From Acidobacteriota bacterium (GTDB lineage Bacteria > Acidobacteriota > Terriglobia > UBA7540): DNA of 64,000 nucleotides. Below are positions 25,588 through 34,519 of the stretch, piece by piece. The stretch covers positions 62,001 to 126,000 of the forward strand of contig SCRD01000007.1 in NCBI GenBank assembly GCA_004298155.1. Reading direction: 5' to 3'. The notes below the pieces were generated by a model. The model had not been told where the DNA came from, did not search any database, and saw only the letters and a program-made list of their open reading frames with translations. A program made the translations under genes and the position numbers. The first letter of the stretch is position 1; each line of letters begins with the position of its first letter.

Positions 25588-26343
25588 CTAATTCGGCGCT
25601 GCCGCCTGGGGTCCCTCAGCCTCGGCCGCAGTGGGGAGCCGTTCGCTGGAATAGAGGATGCGCGCGCAGTTTTCGCACTCATAAAGCCCTTCGCCCGCGC
25701 GGACGTCATAGTAAAGCTGCGGGCGCAGAAGCACGTTACATCCCATGCATTTCCCGTCGCGAACTTCCGCCAGCGCCACGCCAGCCCGCCCCTTGCGGAC
25801 GCGCTCGTAATGGACCAGAACATCTCCTCCGAGTTTTGCCGCGAGTTCCTGCCGCTCCCTGACTGAGCCTTCGCGTTCCTCTTTGCTGGCCCTTGCCTCA
25901 GCCTCCAGCCGTGCTTTTTCCTGGGCCACGCGCGCTTTCTCTGAGTCCAGCCGCCCCGCTGCTTCCTTCACCAGGTTCTGAAGTTCCTCAGATTCGATCA
26001 TCTTTTCCAGGATGCGGTCCTCAATGCCCCGGATATTGGCCTCTTCACCTTCGATTTCCTTTAGCATGGCCCGGTACTGCTCATTGGTCTTTACCAGATA
26101 GAGTTGGTCCTTATGCTTGGAAATTTTCTGGCGGATCAACTGGACTTCGCCTTCCATATCCCGGCGCTCTTTCTGGTTTGCGCTCAGGTGCTGCTGTCGC
26201 TGTTCATGAGTGTGAATAAAATCGTTCAGTTGCTTTTCTATGGCCTGGATTTTGCTGGGGAAGGTCTCAATTTGAGAAGAAAGATCGGCAATTTGCTGAT
26301 CTACTCGTTGTAAATCGATCAGTGTTTTAAGGTCGGAGTACAC
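25588..26343 (-). CDS. Coiled-coil protein with C4 zinc ribbon
   Basis: A 251-residue protein. The GTG at 26343 is favoured because AGGAG lies five bases upstream; in-frame sequence further upstream is not protein-like. Residues 1-185 are a long coiled coil rich in Glu, Lys, Gln and Arg. A C-terminal zinc ribbon follows, with C-M-G-C and C-E-N-C pairs. This is the DUF164/CdsZ-like family, found next to RNase H or Nif3-like genes and suggested to act in nucleic-acid or ribosome-related processes. It lies upstream of the RNase H-like gene and downstream of the broken CYTH gene on the same strand. Confidence 0.87.
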   Translation of the reverse strand: MYSDLKTLIDLQRVDQQIADLSSQIETFPSKIQAIEKQLNDFIHTHEQRQQHLSANQKERRDMEGEVQLIRQKISKHKDQLYLVKTNEQYRAMLKEIEGEEANIRGIEDRILEKMIESEELQNLVKEAAGRLDSEKARVAQEKARLEAEARASKEEREGSVRERQELAAKLGGDVLVHYERVRKGRAGVALAEVRDGKCMGCNVLLRPQLYYDVRAGEGLYECENCARILYSSERLPTAAEAEGPQAAAPN

Positions 26344-26445
26344 TTCTTCTCCTGCGCTACGATTAGCACTTCCATCATGGCATCGGTTCGGGTCAGGCGG
26401 CCTCTTATTTCTATCAATTTCACGATTGACTCCCATTTTGGCACA

Positions 26446-27030
26446 TTAGCAACCAGCCTTCAAGTCATTCGGCCAATTCCGGCATTTCTCCGCCCCTTCT
26501 GGGGGGAATTCGCTGTCTTCCAGAATCAGATCGGAGCATGAATGCGACTGAATATCCACCGGAAGAACCTCGAACAGCTTGTTGATACGGGTCGCCTTTC
26601 TTCGAGCACGGCTTGCATTTCCGTGCCTGATAAAAGCTTCGGCTTCAAGGAATTTGCCCAGCCGTCGAACGCGGTCCAGATGGATTTTGACCTTGCCCGC
26701 AAGGTAGGTTTCGAGCACCTTATCAATCACGGCAGCGATGCCAGGCGCCGATGCCAGCGTCGTCCGGATCGTCTGGATTTCATTGGGGCCGGAGAATTCG
26801 CATAGGAAAACTCGCGAAGGCCGCACTTGCGCAGTATTCTTCCGTCAGTAAAAGGTCAGAGCGTTTTTTATATTTCCCTGTCGAAGCTTCGGCCTTCCTG
26901 AAGAGGTGTGGAAGTAAGCGTCGATCTGGTGGTCCGTCCCGGCCAGGCGAGGGCGCAGTCTATTCAGAACGGCCCGGACACGCTTCTCATCGCGCATCCA
27001 GGCCATCGATTCGATGAGGGTCCCCCTCAT
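26446..27030 (-). pseudogene. CYTH-domain (class IV adenylate cyclase-like) gene interrupted by in-frame TGA
   Basis: One reading frame runs from an ATG at 27030 to a stop at 26446, but a TGA at 26845-26847 interrupts it after residue 61. The two halves together read as a complete CYTH protein: Q-I-D-A-Y-F-H-T-S-S-G-R-P-K-L-R before the stop and K-V-K-I-H-L-D-R-V-R-R-L-G-K-F-L-E-A-E after it, ending S-H-S-C-S-D-L-I-L as in class IV cyclase relatives. No frameshift is needed. At the N-terminus the family's E-x-K element reads I-E-S-M-A, so the conserved Lys is also lost. Both changes point to a decayed gene. It is 28 bp downstream of ilvD. Readthrough cannot be excluded from sequence alone. 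Confidence 0.75.
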
Positions 27031-27057
27031 GGGCTGGCGTACTCTCCAGCTTCATGG

Positions 27058-28746
27058 TCAGAATTTTGCCTCTGTGACAGCACCTTCTGCGGCGGAAGAG
27101 ACGAGAGCAGCGTACTTGGCAAAAACGCCCGACTTGTAGCGGGGCTCGGGCTTCTTCCAGCCTGACATTCGCTTGTCGATTTCCTCCGCTGCAAGTTCAA
27201 CGTCAAGCTTCCGTGCATTGATGTCGAACACCACGATGTCGCCGTCTCTCAGGGCGGCAATCGGACCACCCCGCGCGGCTTCCGGCGCAACGTGCCCCAC
27301 CATCAGCCCGCGGGTCGCGCCGCTGAAGCGACCATCGGTCAGCAGGGCAACGGATTCACCCAACCCTTCACCCACCAGCGCTGCAGTCACCCCAAGCATT
27401 TCACGCATGCCGGGCCCGCCGCTCGGACCTTCGTAGCGGATCACCACAACCTCTCCCGCCTTAATGCCCTTGCTGGTTACAGCCTTCATGGCTTCTTCTT
27501 CGCTGTTGAACACACGGGCAGGGCCACGGTGTTTGAGCGGTTCGTGGCCGGAGATTTTTGCCACGCAGCCATGTGGCGCCAGGTTGCCCTTCAGGATAAC
27601 CAGGCCTCCAGTTGCCTTCTTGGCATTGGCGACAGAACGGACCACGTCCTGGCCGGGTGTTTCCTTCACAGCGCGGGCTTCCTCGCCGATTGTCCTTCCG
27701 GTCGGGGTCATCTGGTCTTCGTGCAGCAGGCCAGGCTTGCCCTCGATCAGCTTCTTTGCAATCACCGGAATTCCGCCAGCTTTGTAAACATCTACGGCCA
27801 CATACTTGCCTGCGGGCTTCAAGTCAGCGATCAGCGGGGTCCGCTCGCTGATGGCATTAAAGTCGTCGATGGCGAGTGCTAAGCCAGCTTCGCGCGCCAT
27901 GGCCAGCAGGTGCAGCACGGAATTGGTGGATCCTCCCGTTGCGGCCACGCTGATGATGGCGTTTTCAAAAGCCTTGCGCGTGAGTAAATCGCGCGGCCGG
28001 ACCCCGCGCCTCAAGATGTCCATTACCAACTGACCTGCTTTGAAGGCTGCCTCATCTTTAGCGGGGTCCATGGCTGGAATGCCATTCGCGCCCATGGGCG
28101 AGAGACCGATGAATTCCATCACCGTTGACATGGTGTTGGCGGTAAACTGGCCGCCGCAGGCGCCTGCGGCTGGACATGCCGAGTTTTCCAGCTTCTTCAG
28201 ATCGACATCGGACATTTTGCCGGCTGCATTCGCACCGACGGCTTCATAAACGTCCTGGATAGTGACGTCGTGATCCTGGAAGCGTCCTGCGGCAATGGAG
28301 CCTCCGTAGAGCAGTACGCTCGGCACATTTAGACGCAGCAGTGCCATGGCGCCGGCAGGGATCGTCTTGTCGCAGCCCACCAGCGCAAACATGGCGTCAA
28401 ACATGTGCCCGCGGCCCACCAGCTCGATGGAATCCGCAATCACTTCGCGGCTGATGAGTGATGCCTTCATGCCCTCGGTACCCATGGTGATGCCGTCGGA
28501 AATGGCAATGGTGTTGAACTCCATGGGAGTGCCGCCCGCTGCGCGAATACCCTCTTTCACCTTGGCAGCCAGGCGTCGAAGGTGATAATTGCAGGGCATG
28601 GTTTCAATCCACGTGTTGGCAACACCCACGATGGGCCGGGCAAGGTCTGCATCTGTAAACCCGATGGCCTTCAGCATGGAGCGCGCGCCGGCGCGGTCGC
28701 GCCCTTCCAGGATGACGCGGCTGGGGAGTTGAGGATCGACTGGCAT
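27058..28746 (-). CDS. ilvD: Dihydroxy-acid dehydratase
   Basis: A 562-residue dihydroxy-acid dehydratase, converting 2,3-dihydroxy-isovalerate and 2,3-dihydroxy-3-methylvalerate to the 2-oxo acids of the valine and isoleucine pathways. The ATG at 28746 is preceded by GGAGG. The iron-sulfur cysteines are Cys52 (T-M-P-C-N-Y-H), Cys125 ([10 protein letters not shown]) and Cys197 ([11 protein letters not shown]), the three-cysteine pattern of the 2Fe-2S plant/Mycobacterium-type enzymes. The C-terminal signature [15 protein letters not shown] is intact. Length is typical. It appears to be the first gene of a minus-strand run including the broken CYTH gene and the zinc-ribbon/RNase H pair. Confidence 0.96.
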   Translation of the reverse strand: MPVDPQLPSRVILEGRDRAGARSMLKAIGFTDADLARPIVGVANTWIETMPCNYHLRRLAAKVKEGIRAAGGTPMEFNTIAISDGITMGTEGMKASLISREVIADSIELVGRGHMFDAMFALVGCDKTIPAGAMALLRLNVPSVLLYGGSIAAGRFQDHDVTIQDVYEAVGANAAGKMSDVDLKKLENSACPAAGACGGQFTANTMSTVMEFIGLSPMGANGIPAMDPAKDEAAFKAGQLVMDILRRGVRPRDLLTRKAFENAIISVAATGGSTNSVLHLLAMAREAGLALAIDDFNAISERTPLIADLKPAGKYVAVDVYKAGGIPVIAKKLIEGKPGLLHEDQMTPTGRTIGEEARAVKETPGQDVVRSVANAKKATGGLVILKGNLAPHGCVAKISGHEPLKHRGPARVFNSEEEAMKAVTSKGIKAGEVVVIRYEGPSGGPGMREMLGVTAALVGEGLGESVALLTDGRFSGATRGLMVGHVAPEAARGGPIAALRDGDIVVFDINARKLDVELAAEEIDKRMSGWKKPEPRYKSGVFAKYAALVSSAAEGAVTEAKF

Positions 28747-29254
28747 GGGGGCCTCCAGAAAATTAAGTTGATTCGAAGCTGAACCACTGATCATGGCAGA
28801 TTCCACTTTGGAGAGCAAGCGCCTCACGCCAATCCGAACCGGCAACGGCTTCCGCCTGCGGGTGCCCTGTGACTGGAATAATCACCATAAGCCCGGTGCC
28901 AACATCGTGCTGAGCCCTTCGTCCGTCATCCTGAGCGCAGCGAACGGTCCCCGTAGTTACGCGAAACGAACTGCCGTGATGCTTCGCGCGATGACGAGCC
29001 AGCATTTTTCGGTCTGCTACAAGCCGCAAAGTCTTTGGGGCGGAAAAAAGCGGTGCGGGGCCGGCCCCTGTGTCCTTGCCAGGCATGGCCGCGACTGTTT
29101 CCTTAGGGGGCGGAGCTTCAACTCCGACATTCGTAAGGCCCGGCCGGCCGAGAGGCTTTCAGCCCCTGGAGCAATCCTCGCGCTGATCTTCGCGAATTTC
29201 GCTTGACTTCGCTGGCCTAGCGTGGTAGCCTTACCGTGTGTAAAGAGGGCGGCC

Positions 29255-29282
29255 TGTAGCGCAGTCTCTTGCGGCCTGCGGT
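29255..29282. repeat. Half REP-like unit
   Basis: TGTAGCGCAGTCTCTTGCGG followed by CCTGCGG repeats the left hairpin of the units at 1931 and 4252, with a few changes in the stem. The matching right hairpin with CGCTACAAAA is absent, so this is a solitary or truncated copy. Confidence 0.55.
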
Positions 29283-29518
29283 TGTTATCTTCAAAAATAC
29301 ATGGACCTGCAATTTCATGACATGCGCGATGAGTGCATCAGCAGCAGACAGCATCCGCAAAACGACCGCAGCGCATGAAGTCCAGTCTGCGTGAGCGGAG
29401 GGAGACACGTTGAGATCACATCGTCAGAACAGGCTCCCGATTAAGCCTCAAACTATTGAAAACGCTCATTCAGGTGAGATTGGCATCAAAATTGTGGGAC
29501 AAAAAAATACGTTTTTTA

Positions 29519-29650
29519 AAAAACGAACCGGAGAAGTTATTGAAAACAAAGGATCGAGACTCAAAAACGAACCGGAACGAACCGAAAAACGAAGCGGAGA
29601 AGTTGTTGAAAACACGTAGCTGTGGAAAAAACGAACCGAAAACAAACCGG
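29519..29650. repeat. A-rich 66-bp imperfect tandem repeat
   Basis: ACGAACCGGAGAAGTTATTG at 29523 recurs 66 bp later as ACGAAGCGGAGAAGTTGTTG at 29589; both are followed by AAAACA. The surrounding bases carry further ACGAACCG words. The 66-bp period is 22 codons. One frame reads N-E-P-E-K-L-L-K-T-K, then N-E-A-E-K-L-L-K-T-R, without a credible start or fold. The segment is much more A-rich than its neighbours. Confidence 0.65.
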
Positions 29651-29974
29651 AGGTTACGTGCCCGTTGCGATGGGGCCCGGAGAGGGTTACAGGCTCACCC
29701 AAAGTTGCCCGTTCTGAGTGACGAGTTCCGGGTGCTGAGTGAAGGGCCGCGCCGGGTGCCACGTCAACTCGGCGTCGGCAACTTGTAATTCGTAATGTTT
29801 TTTCTGCTGCTGGCGCAAACTCCAATTTGAGGTGAACCCCATAACTCAGAATCCAGAACCGAATTTCATCTTTCAGACTGCGCACTTCCGCGCTTGGTCG
29901 CACCTCTCTGTCCCACATAGCAATTGGAGTATGATGGGCGGGCAAACTGAATCCAGGCAAAGGACACAACCATC

Positions 29975-31636
29975 GTGAACCCGAAAATGCCATTGGACTC
30001 CAGGAGCGCCCAATTCGATCGCCGACGATTTTTGAAGCTCGGCGTTGCGGGAGGTGCTGCTGCGATGGCGGTGCCGGCCTCCTCCTGCACTTCAGAAGCG
30101 CCCATTCCGCCAGGGCAAGGCGTCCGGCCGTTCGAGCTGGATGAAACCACCATTACTGCCCTCCAGGAAGCAATGAAGTCGGGAAGGCTGTCCGCGCACT
30201 CCATCACGGAAAAGTATCTGGCGCGCATCGAGGAACTCGACCGCCGCGGGCCATCGCTTCATTCCATTATTGAGGTCAACCCTGATGCACTGGCAATGGC
30301 CGACCAACTCGACAGGGAGCGCAAGGCCAATGGCCCAAGAGGGCCGCTGCACGGTATTCCTGTGCTGGTAAAGGACAACATCGGTACGGCCGACCGTATG
30401 ACCACCACGGCCGGGTCGTATGCTCTTGAGGGTTCGATTCCGCCGCGCGATTCATTTGTGGCGGCGCAGCTTCGCAAGGCCGGAGCGATCATCCTGGGGA
30501 AAGCCAATCTCAGCGAGTGGGCCAACATGCGGTCCAGCCATTCCACGAGTGGCTGGAGCGGGCGCGGCGGGCTGGCTTGCAATCCCTACGCGCTTGACCG
30601 CAATCCCTGCGGATCGAGTTCCGGCTCTGGCGTGGCCGTTTCCGCCAATCTGTGTCCGGTTGCGCTGGGGACGGAAACCAACGGATCGATTGTGTGCCCG
30701 TCATCCATCAACGGCATTGTGGGCATCAAGCCCACTGTGGGCCTCGTGAGCCGCAGCGGAGTGGTTCCCATCTCGCATACCCAGGACACCGCAGGCCCCA
30801 TGGCGCGGACTGTGGCCGACGCCGCATTCCTGTTGGGCGCGCTCACAGGCGTTGATTCACGCGACAAGGCGACGCTTGCGAGCCGCGGAGAATCGCAGGC
30901 GGACTACACAAAGTTTCTGGACGCGCATGGACTGCGCGGCGCGCGCATCGGCGTGGTGCGAGGGCTGTTCGGCTTCAACGAGTTTGTTGACAAGCTGGCG
31001 AATGCTGCCATCGCCGCCATGAAGGAGCATGGAGCCGTGGTCGTTGACCCTGCGGAAATCGAGACGCTCAAGAGAATGGAAGAGGGAGAGTCTGACCTTC
31101 TTTCTTACGAATTCAAGGCAGACCTGAACGCCTATCTCGAATCGCTCGGGCCAAAAGCTCCAGTGCACTCTCTGAAGGAGATCATAGAGTTCAATGAGAA
31201 ACACGCCAGCGAAGAGATGCCTTACTTCGGCCAGGACATCTTTATTAAAGCGGAGGCGAAGGGGCCTCTCTCAAGCCCGAAATATCAACAGGCGCTGGAG
31301 AAGTGCCGCACGCTCTCGCGCGAGAAGGGCATCGACGCCACCATGAGGAAATACAAGCTGGATGCCCTGGTGGCGCCCACCGCAGCGCCGGCCTTTACTA
31401 CGGACCTGGTGAACGGCGACCACGATACGGGCGGGAGTTCCGGCCCCGCCGCCATCGCCGGGTATCCACACGTGACCGTGCCCGCCGGTTACGTTTTCGG
31501 CCTTCCCGTTGGCATCTCGTTTTTCGGCCGCGCCTGGAGCGAGCCCACGCTGATCAAGCTGGCATACTCTTTCGAGCAGGCAACAAAAGTGCGCAACCCG
31601 CCGAAGTTTCTGCCCACAACGGGGTTGACGCTGTAG
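29975..31636 (+). CDS. Exported amidase-signature family hydrolase
   Basis: A 553-residue amidase-signature enzyme. The GTG at 29975 follows AAAGGA by ten bases; an ATG at 29987 is the alternative. The N-terminus has a twin-arginine motif (D-R-R-R-F-L-K-L-G-V) and a following A-S-S-C that could be a lipobox, so it is likely exported and perhaps lipid-anchored. The Ser-cisSer-Lys triad is visible: Lys in P-V-L-V-K-D-N-I, the cis-Ser in G-S-I-V-C-P-S-S and the nucleophile region N-P-C-G-S-S-S-G-S-G. These enzymes hydrolyse amide bonds; the physiological substrate is unknown. A glutamyl-tRNA amidotransferase role is excluded by the leader and the lack of gatB/gatC. Confidence 0.9.
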   Translation: MNPKMPLDSRSAQFDRRRFLKLGVAGGAAAMAVPASSCTSEAPIPPGQGVRPFELDETTITALQEAMKSGRLSAHSITEKYLARIEELDRRGPSLHSIIEVNPDALAMADQLDRERKANGPRGPLHGIPVLVKDNIGTADRMTTTAGSYALEGSIPPRDSFVAAQLRKAGAIILGKANLSEWANMRSSHSTSGWSGRGGLACNPYALDRNPCGSSSGSGVAVSANLCPVALGTETNGSIVCPSSINGIVGIKPTVGLVSRSGVVPISHTQDTAGPMARTVADAAFLLGALTGVDSRDKATLASRGESQADYTKFLDAHGLRGARIGVVRGLFGFNEFVDKLANAAIAAMKEHGAVVVDPAEIETLKRMEEGESDLLSYEFKADLNAYLESLGPKAPVHSLKEIIEFNEKHASEEMPYFGQDIFIKAEAKGPLSSPKYQQALEKCRTLSREKGIDATMRKYKLDALVAPTAAPAFTTDLVNGDHDTGGSSGPAAIAGYPHVTVPAGYVFGLPVGISFFGRAWSEPTLIKLAYSFEQATKVRNPPKFLPTTGLTL

Positions 31637-31721
31637 CAAGCAGGGCGTAACTGGGCTGTGCAATTTCGATGGTCTCTGGCGTTCCTGGCGTATAATCCCG
31701 CTGCTCTTTGAGAGAACCGTC

Positions 31722-31958
31722 ATGGTGCGAAAACCAACCTGGCCTGCCCTGCTGTTTGGTCTGATTCCGTTTGCCGGTGTGTGTTTTACGGTCGCGCTCT
31801 GGGACCGCGTGTACCCATTTGTTCTGGGCCTGCCCTTCAACTTGTTCTGGCTGGTCTTATGGATCCTGCTGACGCCGCTCTGCCTTTGGTTCGCCTACCA
31901 TTTCGAAAAGCGCGCCGATTCCGGGCAATCCGATGGGCCACAGAGTGGGCCACGATGA
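31722..31958 (+). CDS. DUF3311 small membrane protein
   Basis: A 78-residue protein with two hydrophobic segments (residues 8-26 and 33-56). The G-L-I-P-F and L-G-L-P-F-N-L-F-W motifs are typical of DUF3311. Members of this family sit directly upstream of sodium:solute symporters and may be an accessory subunit. Its stop overlaps the next start codon (ATGA), so the two are translationally coupled. Confidence 0.85.
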   Translation: MVRKPTWPALLFGLIPFAGVCFTVALWDRVYPFVLGLPFNLFWLVLWILLTPLCLWFAYHFEKRADSGQSDGPQSGPR

Positions 31959-33406
31959 GCCCTTCTGCTATCGCACTTCTCATTATCCTTGCCATTGTAG
32001 GGTTTGGCTCGTTTATTGGCTTTCGCGCGGGCGCTCGCCAGACGATGAACCTTGAGCAGTGGGTGGTGGCCGGCCGGGGTTTTGGCGTGGTATTGGTCTG
32101 GCTGCTGATGGCGGGAGAGGCTTATACCACGTTCTCGTTTCTCGGGGCGAGCGGCTGGGCCTACTCGCGTGGCGGCCCGGCGCTTTATATTCTCGCCTAC
32201 ATTTCTCTTGCCTATGTGGTGTCTTTTTTTGTTCTTCCTGCCCTGTGGGAGTTCGGCCGCGCGGGCGGGTTGCAGACACAATCCGACTTTTTTGAGAAGC
32301 GTTATGGCAGCAAGTTGCTGGCGGGACTGGTAGCCGTCATCGGAGTAGTTTTTATTGTGCCCTACTTGCAATTGCAGCTCAAGGGAATGGGCATCATCGT
32401 GGAAGTAGCGAGTTTTGGAGAGATCCATCGTACCGCGGCCATGGTGATTGCGGGGGCGCTGGTGGCCGGATTTGTGTTTACCAGCGGCGTTCACGCCGTC
32501 GCGCGTGTCAGCATATTGAAGGACCTGCTGCTGCTCGGCGCCGCAGTCGTGATCGGCATTGCCGTTCCGTACCACTGGTTTGGCGGGATTGGTCGCATGT
32601 TCAAGGCGCTTGCCAGCACGCATCCCGCGCACCTCACTATGCCCGGCGCAACCAGAAACATGGGGCATGCGTGGTATGTTTCCACCGTGCTGCTCACCGG
32701 ACTCGGCGCTTACATGTGGCCGCACCTTATCGGAAGTTGCTTTACCGCCAGAAGCGCGGACACTCTGCGCCGTAACGCCATTGTGATGCCACTCTACACG
32801 CTGACTTTGCCGTTCATCTTTTTTGCGGGCTTTGCCGCCGTGCTGATTGTCCCGGGGCTTTCAGACGGCGATCTTTCACTTCTGACCGTGGTGCAGAAGA
32901 CGTTCCCGCCGTGGTTTCTCGGGATCGTGGGCGGCGCCGGAGCGCTGACGGCCATGGTGCCTTCCGCTATCCTCATCCTCACAGCCGCCACTCTTTTCGC
33001 CAAGAATTTCTACCGCCCGATTATTGCGCCTTCGATGAGCGATGACCGGGTTGCGAAGCTGGCCAGGCGAACGTCCGTGGCGTTGATGGCGGTGGCGCTG
33101 TTCTTCACGCTCACAAGCGGCCGAACGATTGTAGCGCTGTTGCTGCTCGGCTATGCGGGGGTTTCGCAGTTCTTCCCTGGCATGATTCTTGGACTTTTCT
33201 GGACTCGTGCAACCCTGGCGGGAGTTTTCTCCGGGCTCGTTGCGGGAATCGCCGCCGTCGCTTTCCTTATCCTGAGCGGGCACGACCCCTTTATGGGATT
33301 GAACGCAGGGTTTGCTGCCCTTATCCTCAATTTTGCCGTTACGATCCCGGTGTGCCTTTTGAGCAACTCAAGCGAGGGCGAATCTGTCTATGTTGTTACG
33401 CGCTGA
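31955..33406 (+). CDS. Sodium:solute symporter family transporter
   Basis: A 483-residue polytopic protein of the SSS family, with about 13 hydrophobic segments. The ATG at 31955 overlaps the DUF3311 stop. The conserved early motif (residues 24-75: M-N-L-E-Q-W-V-V-A-G-R-G-F and T-F-S-F-L-G-A-S-G-W-A-Y) and a later A-M-V-P-S-A-I-L-I-L sodium-site region are present. SSS proteins import organic solutes with sodium; DUF3311-linked members are often assigned to monocarboxylates or urea-like compounds, but the substrate is not evident. The in-frame open sequence upstream of 31955 overlaps the DUF3311 gene and is not used. Confidence 0.9.
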   Translation: MSPSAIALLIILAIVGFGSFIGFRAGARQTMNLEQWVVAGRGFGVVLVWLLMAGEAYTTFSFLGASGWAYSRGGPALYILAYISLAYVVSFFVLPALWEFGRAGGLQTQSDFFEKRYGSKLLAGLVAVIGVVFIVPYLQLQLKGMGIIVEVASFGEIHRTAAMVIAGALVAGFVFTSGVHAVARVSILKDLLLLGAAVVIGIAVPYHWFGGIGRMFKALASTHPAHLTMPGATRNMGHAWYVSTVLLTGLGAYMWPHLIGSCFTARSADTLRRNAIVMPLYTLTLPFIFFAGFAAVLIVPGLSDGDLSLLTVVQKTFPPWFLGIVGGAGALTAMVPSAILILTAATLFAKNFYRPIIAPSMSDDRVAKLARRTSVALMAVALFFTLTSGRTIVALLLLGYAGVSQFFPGMILGLFWTRATLAGVFSGLVAGIAAVAFLILSGHDPFMGLNAGFAALILNFAVTIPVCLLSNSSEGESVYVVTR

Positions 33407-33466
33407 AACACATCCCTGCCCGCGAGGGTGGAGCCCAGGTCAAGCAAAGTGCAATCACCGCTTCTC

Positions 33467-34324
33467 TTACGCTTCGCCGTGCGTTCTTGCGGCTTCCCAG
33501 GCGAGCATGGCGCGTTTGCGGTTTACCCCGCCGTGATAGCCGCCGATTGCTCCCACTTTTCGAATGACGCGATGGCAGGGAATGATGAAGGCGATAGGGT
33601 TCTGCCCGACGGCTCCCCCCACGGCGCGTGACGCTCTCGGATTGCCCACGCGCGCGGCTAGTTCTCTGTAAGGCACCACGGCGCCCGGCGGAATTTCCAG
33701 CAATGCCTGCCACACCTTGACCTGAAAATTCGTTCCGCGGAGATCAATGGGCAACCTTCCAGTACGCCTGTCCTGTGGAAAGATCTGGCTGAGAAGCCGT
33801 CCTGTCGCTTTGGCGTCTTCAACAAAACTGGCTCCGGGCCAGCGGCGGCGCACTTCGTTCAACACGGCATCGCGGTTGCTGGTGACAAAATACATCGCAC
33901 AGATGCCCCGGTCAGTCACGGCCAGCAGGCATTCGCCGAACGGGCTGGGGTGGAAGCCATAACTGATGCGCAGCCCTGCGCCACGCTTCTTGAATTCACC
34001 CGGGGTGACGGCTTCCACGCTGACAAACAAATCGTGCAGCCGACTCGGACTCGAGAGGCCGGCGGCGTATGTGGCGTCGAGAACATTCCCGGATTGGTCG
34101 AGCGCTTGCTTCGCGTAGTCCAGCATCAGGAACTGCAGGAAGCGTTTTGGGCTGATGCCCGCCCACCGCCTGAAGAGCCTCTGAAAGTGAAACGGGCTGA
34201 GGTTGACGCTCTTTGCGATCTCCGCAAGATCGGGCTGCGCAGGAAAACGTTCATCAAGGTAATGGATGGCCTTTTCAATCCGCGAGTAATCGTCTGACAT
34301 TGATTGCATATTTCTGTTCTCCAT
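33467..34324 (-). CDS. Ada-like bifunctional AraC regulator and methylated-DNA-protein methyltransferase
   Basis: About 285 residues. The N-terminal third is an AraC-type double helix-turn-helix (A-E-I-A-K-S-V-N-L-S-P-F-H-F-Q-R-L-F). The C-terminal half is an O6-alkylguanine-DNA methyltransferase with the acceptor Cys in I-I-P-C-H-R-V, the DNA-recognition helix R-E-L-A-A-R-V-G-N-P-R-A-S-R-A-V-G and the usual G-Y-H-G-G end. The Ada N-terminal zinc domain that senses methylphosphotriesters is missing, so it probably repairs O6-methylguanine and regulates by a different trigger. Candidate starts are 34333, 34324, 34309 and 34300; the one at 34309 has GGAG nine bases upstream and is equally likely. 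Confidence 0.88.
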   Translation of the reverse strand: MENRNMQSMSDDYSRIEKAIHYLDERFPAQPDLAEIAKSVNLSPFHFQRLFRRWAGISPKRFLQFLMLDYAKQALDQSGNVLDATYAAGLSSPSRLHDLFVSVEAVTPGEFKKRGAGLRISYGFHPSPFGECLLAVTDRGICAMYFVTSNRDAVLNEVRRRWPGASFVEDAKATGRLLSQIFPQDRRTGRLPIDLRGTNFQVKVWQALLEIPPGAVVPYRELAARVGNPRASRAVGGAVGQNPIAFIIPCHRVIRKVGAIGGYHGGVNRKRAMLAWEAARTHGEA

Positions 34325-34519
34325 ACTAACCATCTTGAAGCGGATGCATCTCGGAGGCAATCCGATTCTTGCTCTGGGTGGCGGGGTTTCCGAATTTTTT
34401 CCACGCATCGCAACGGGAAGGACGCATGCCTCAAGTTAAATGTAAAGGGCTTCGATTGTCGCTACGGAAGGCAGCAATGCCTGGGCCAACTGACCGTAAG
34501 GCGTACCAGCGGAACTTCT

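Larger units (their letters stand above)
28747..29974. other. 1.2-kb intergenic region with repeats
   Basis: No protein-coding gene is supported between ilvD and the amidase. The stretch contains a CATCCTGAGCGCAGCGAACG motif near 28929, a half REP-like unit (29255-29282), and an A-rich segment with two 66-bp tandem units (29519-29650). The promoter of ilvD should lie in the left part and that of the amidase near 29900-29970; neither was resolved. Confidence 0.45.

Noticed and set aside
29456-29788. Plus-strand frame across the A-rich 66-bp repeat
   Set aside because: There is no credible start or fold; the frame is open because the repeat period is a multiple of three.
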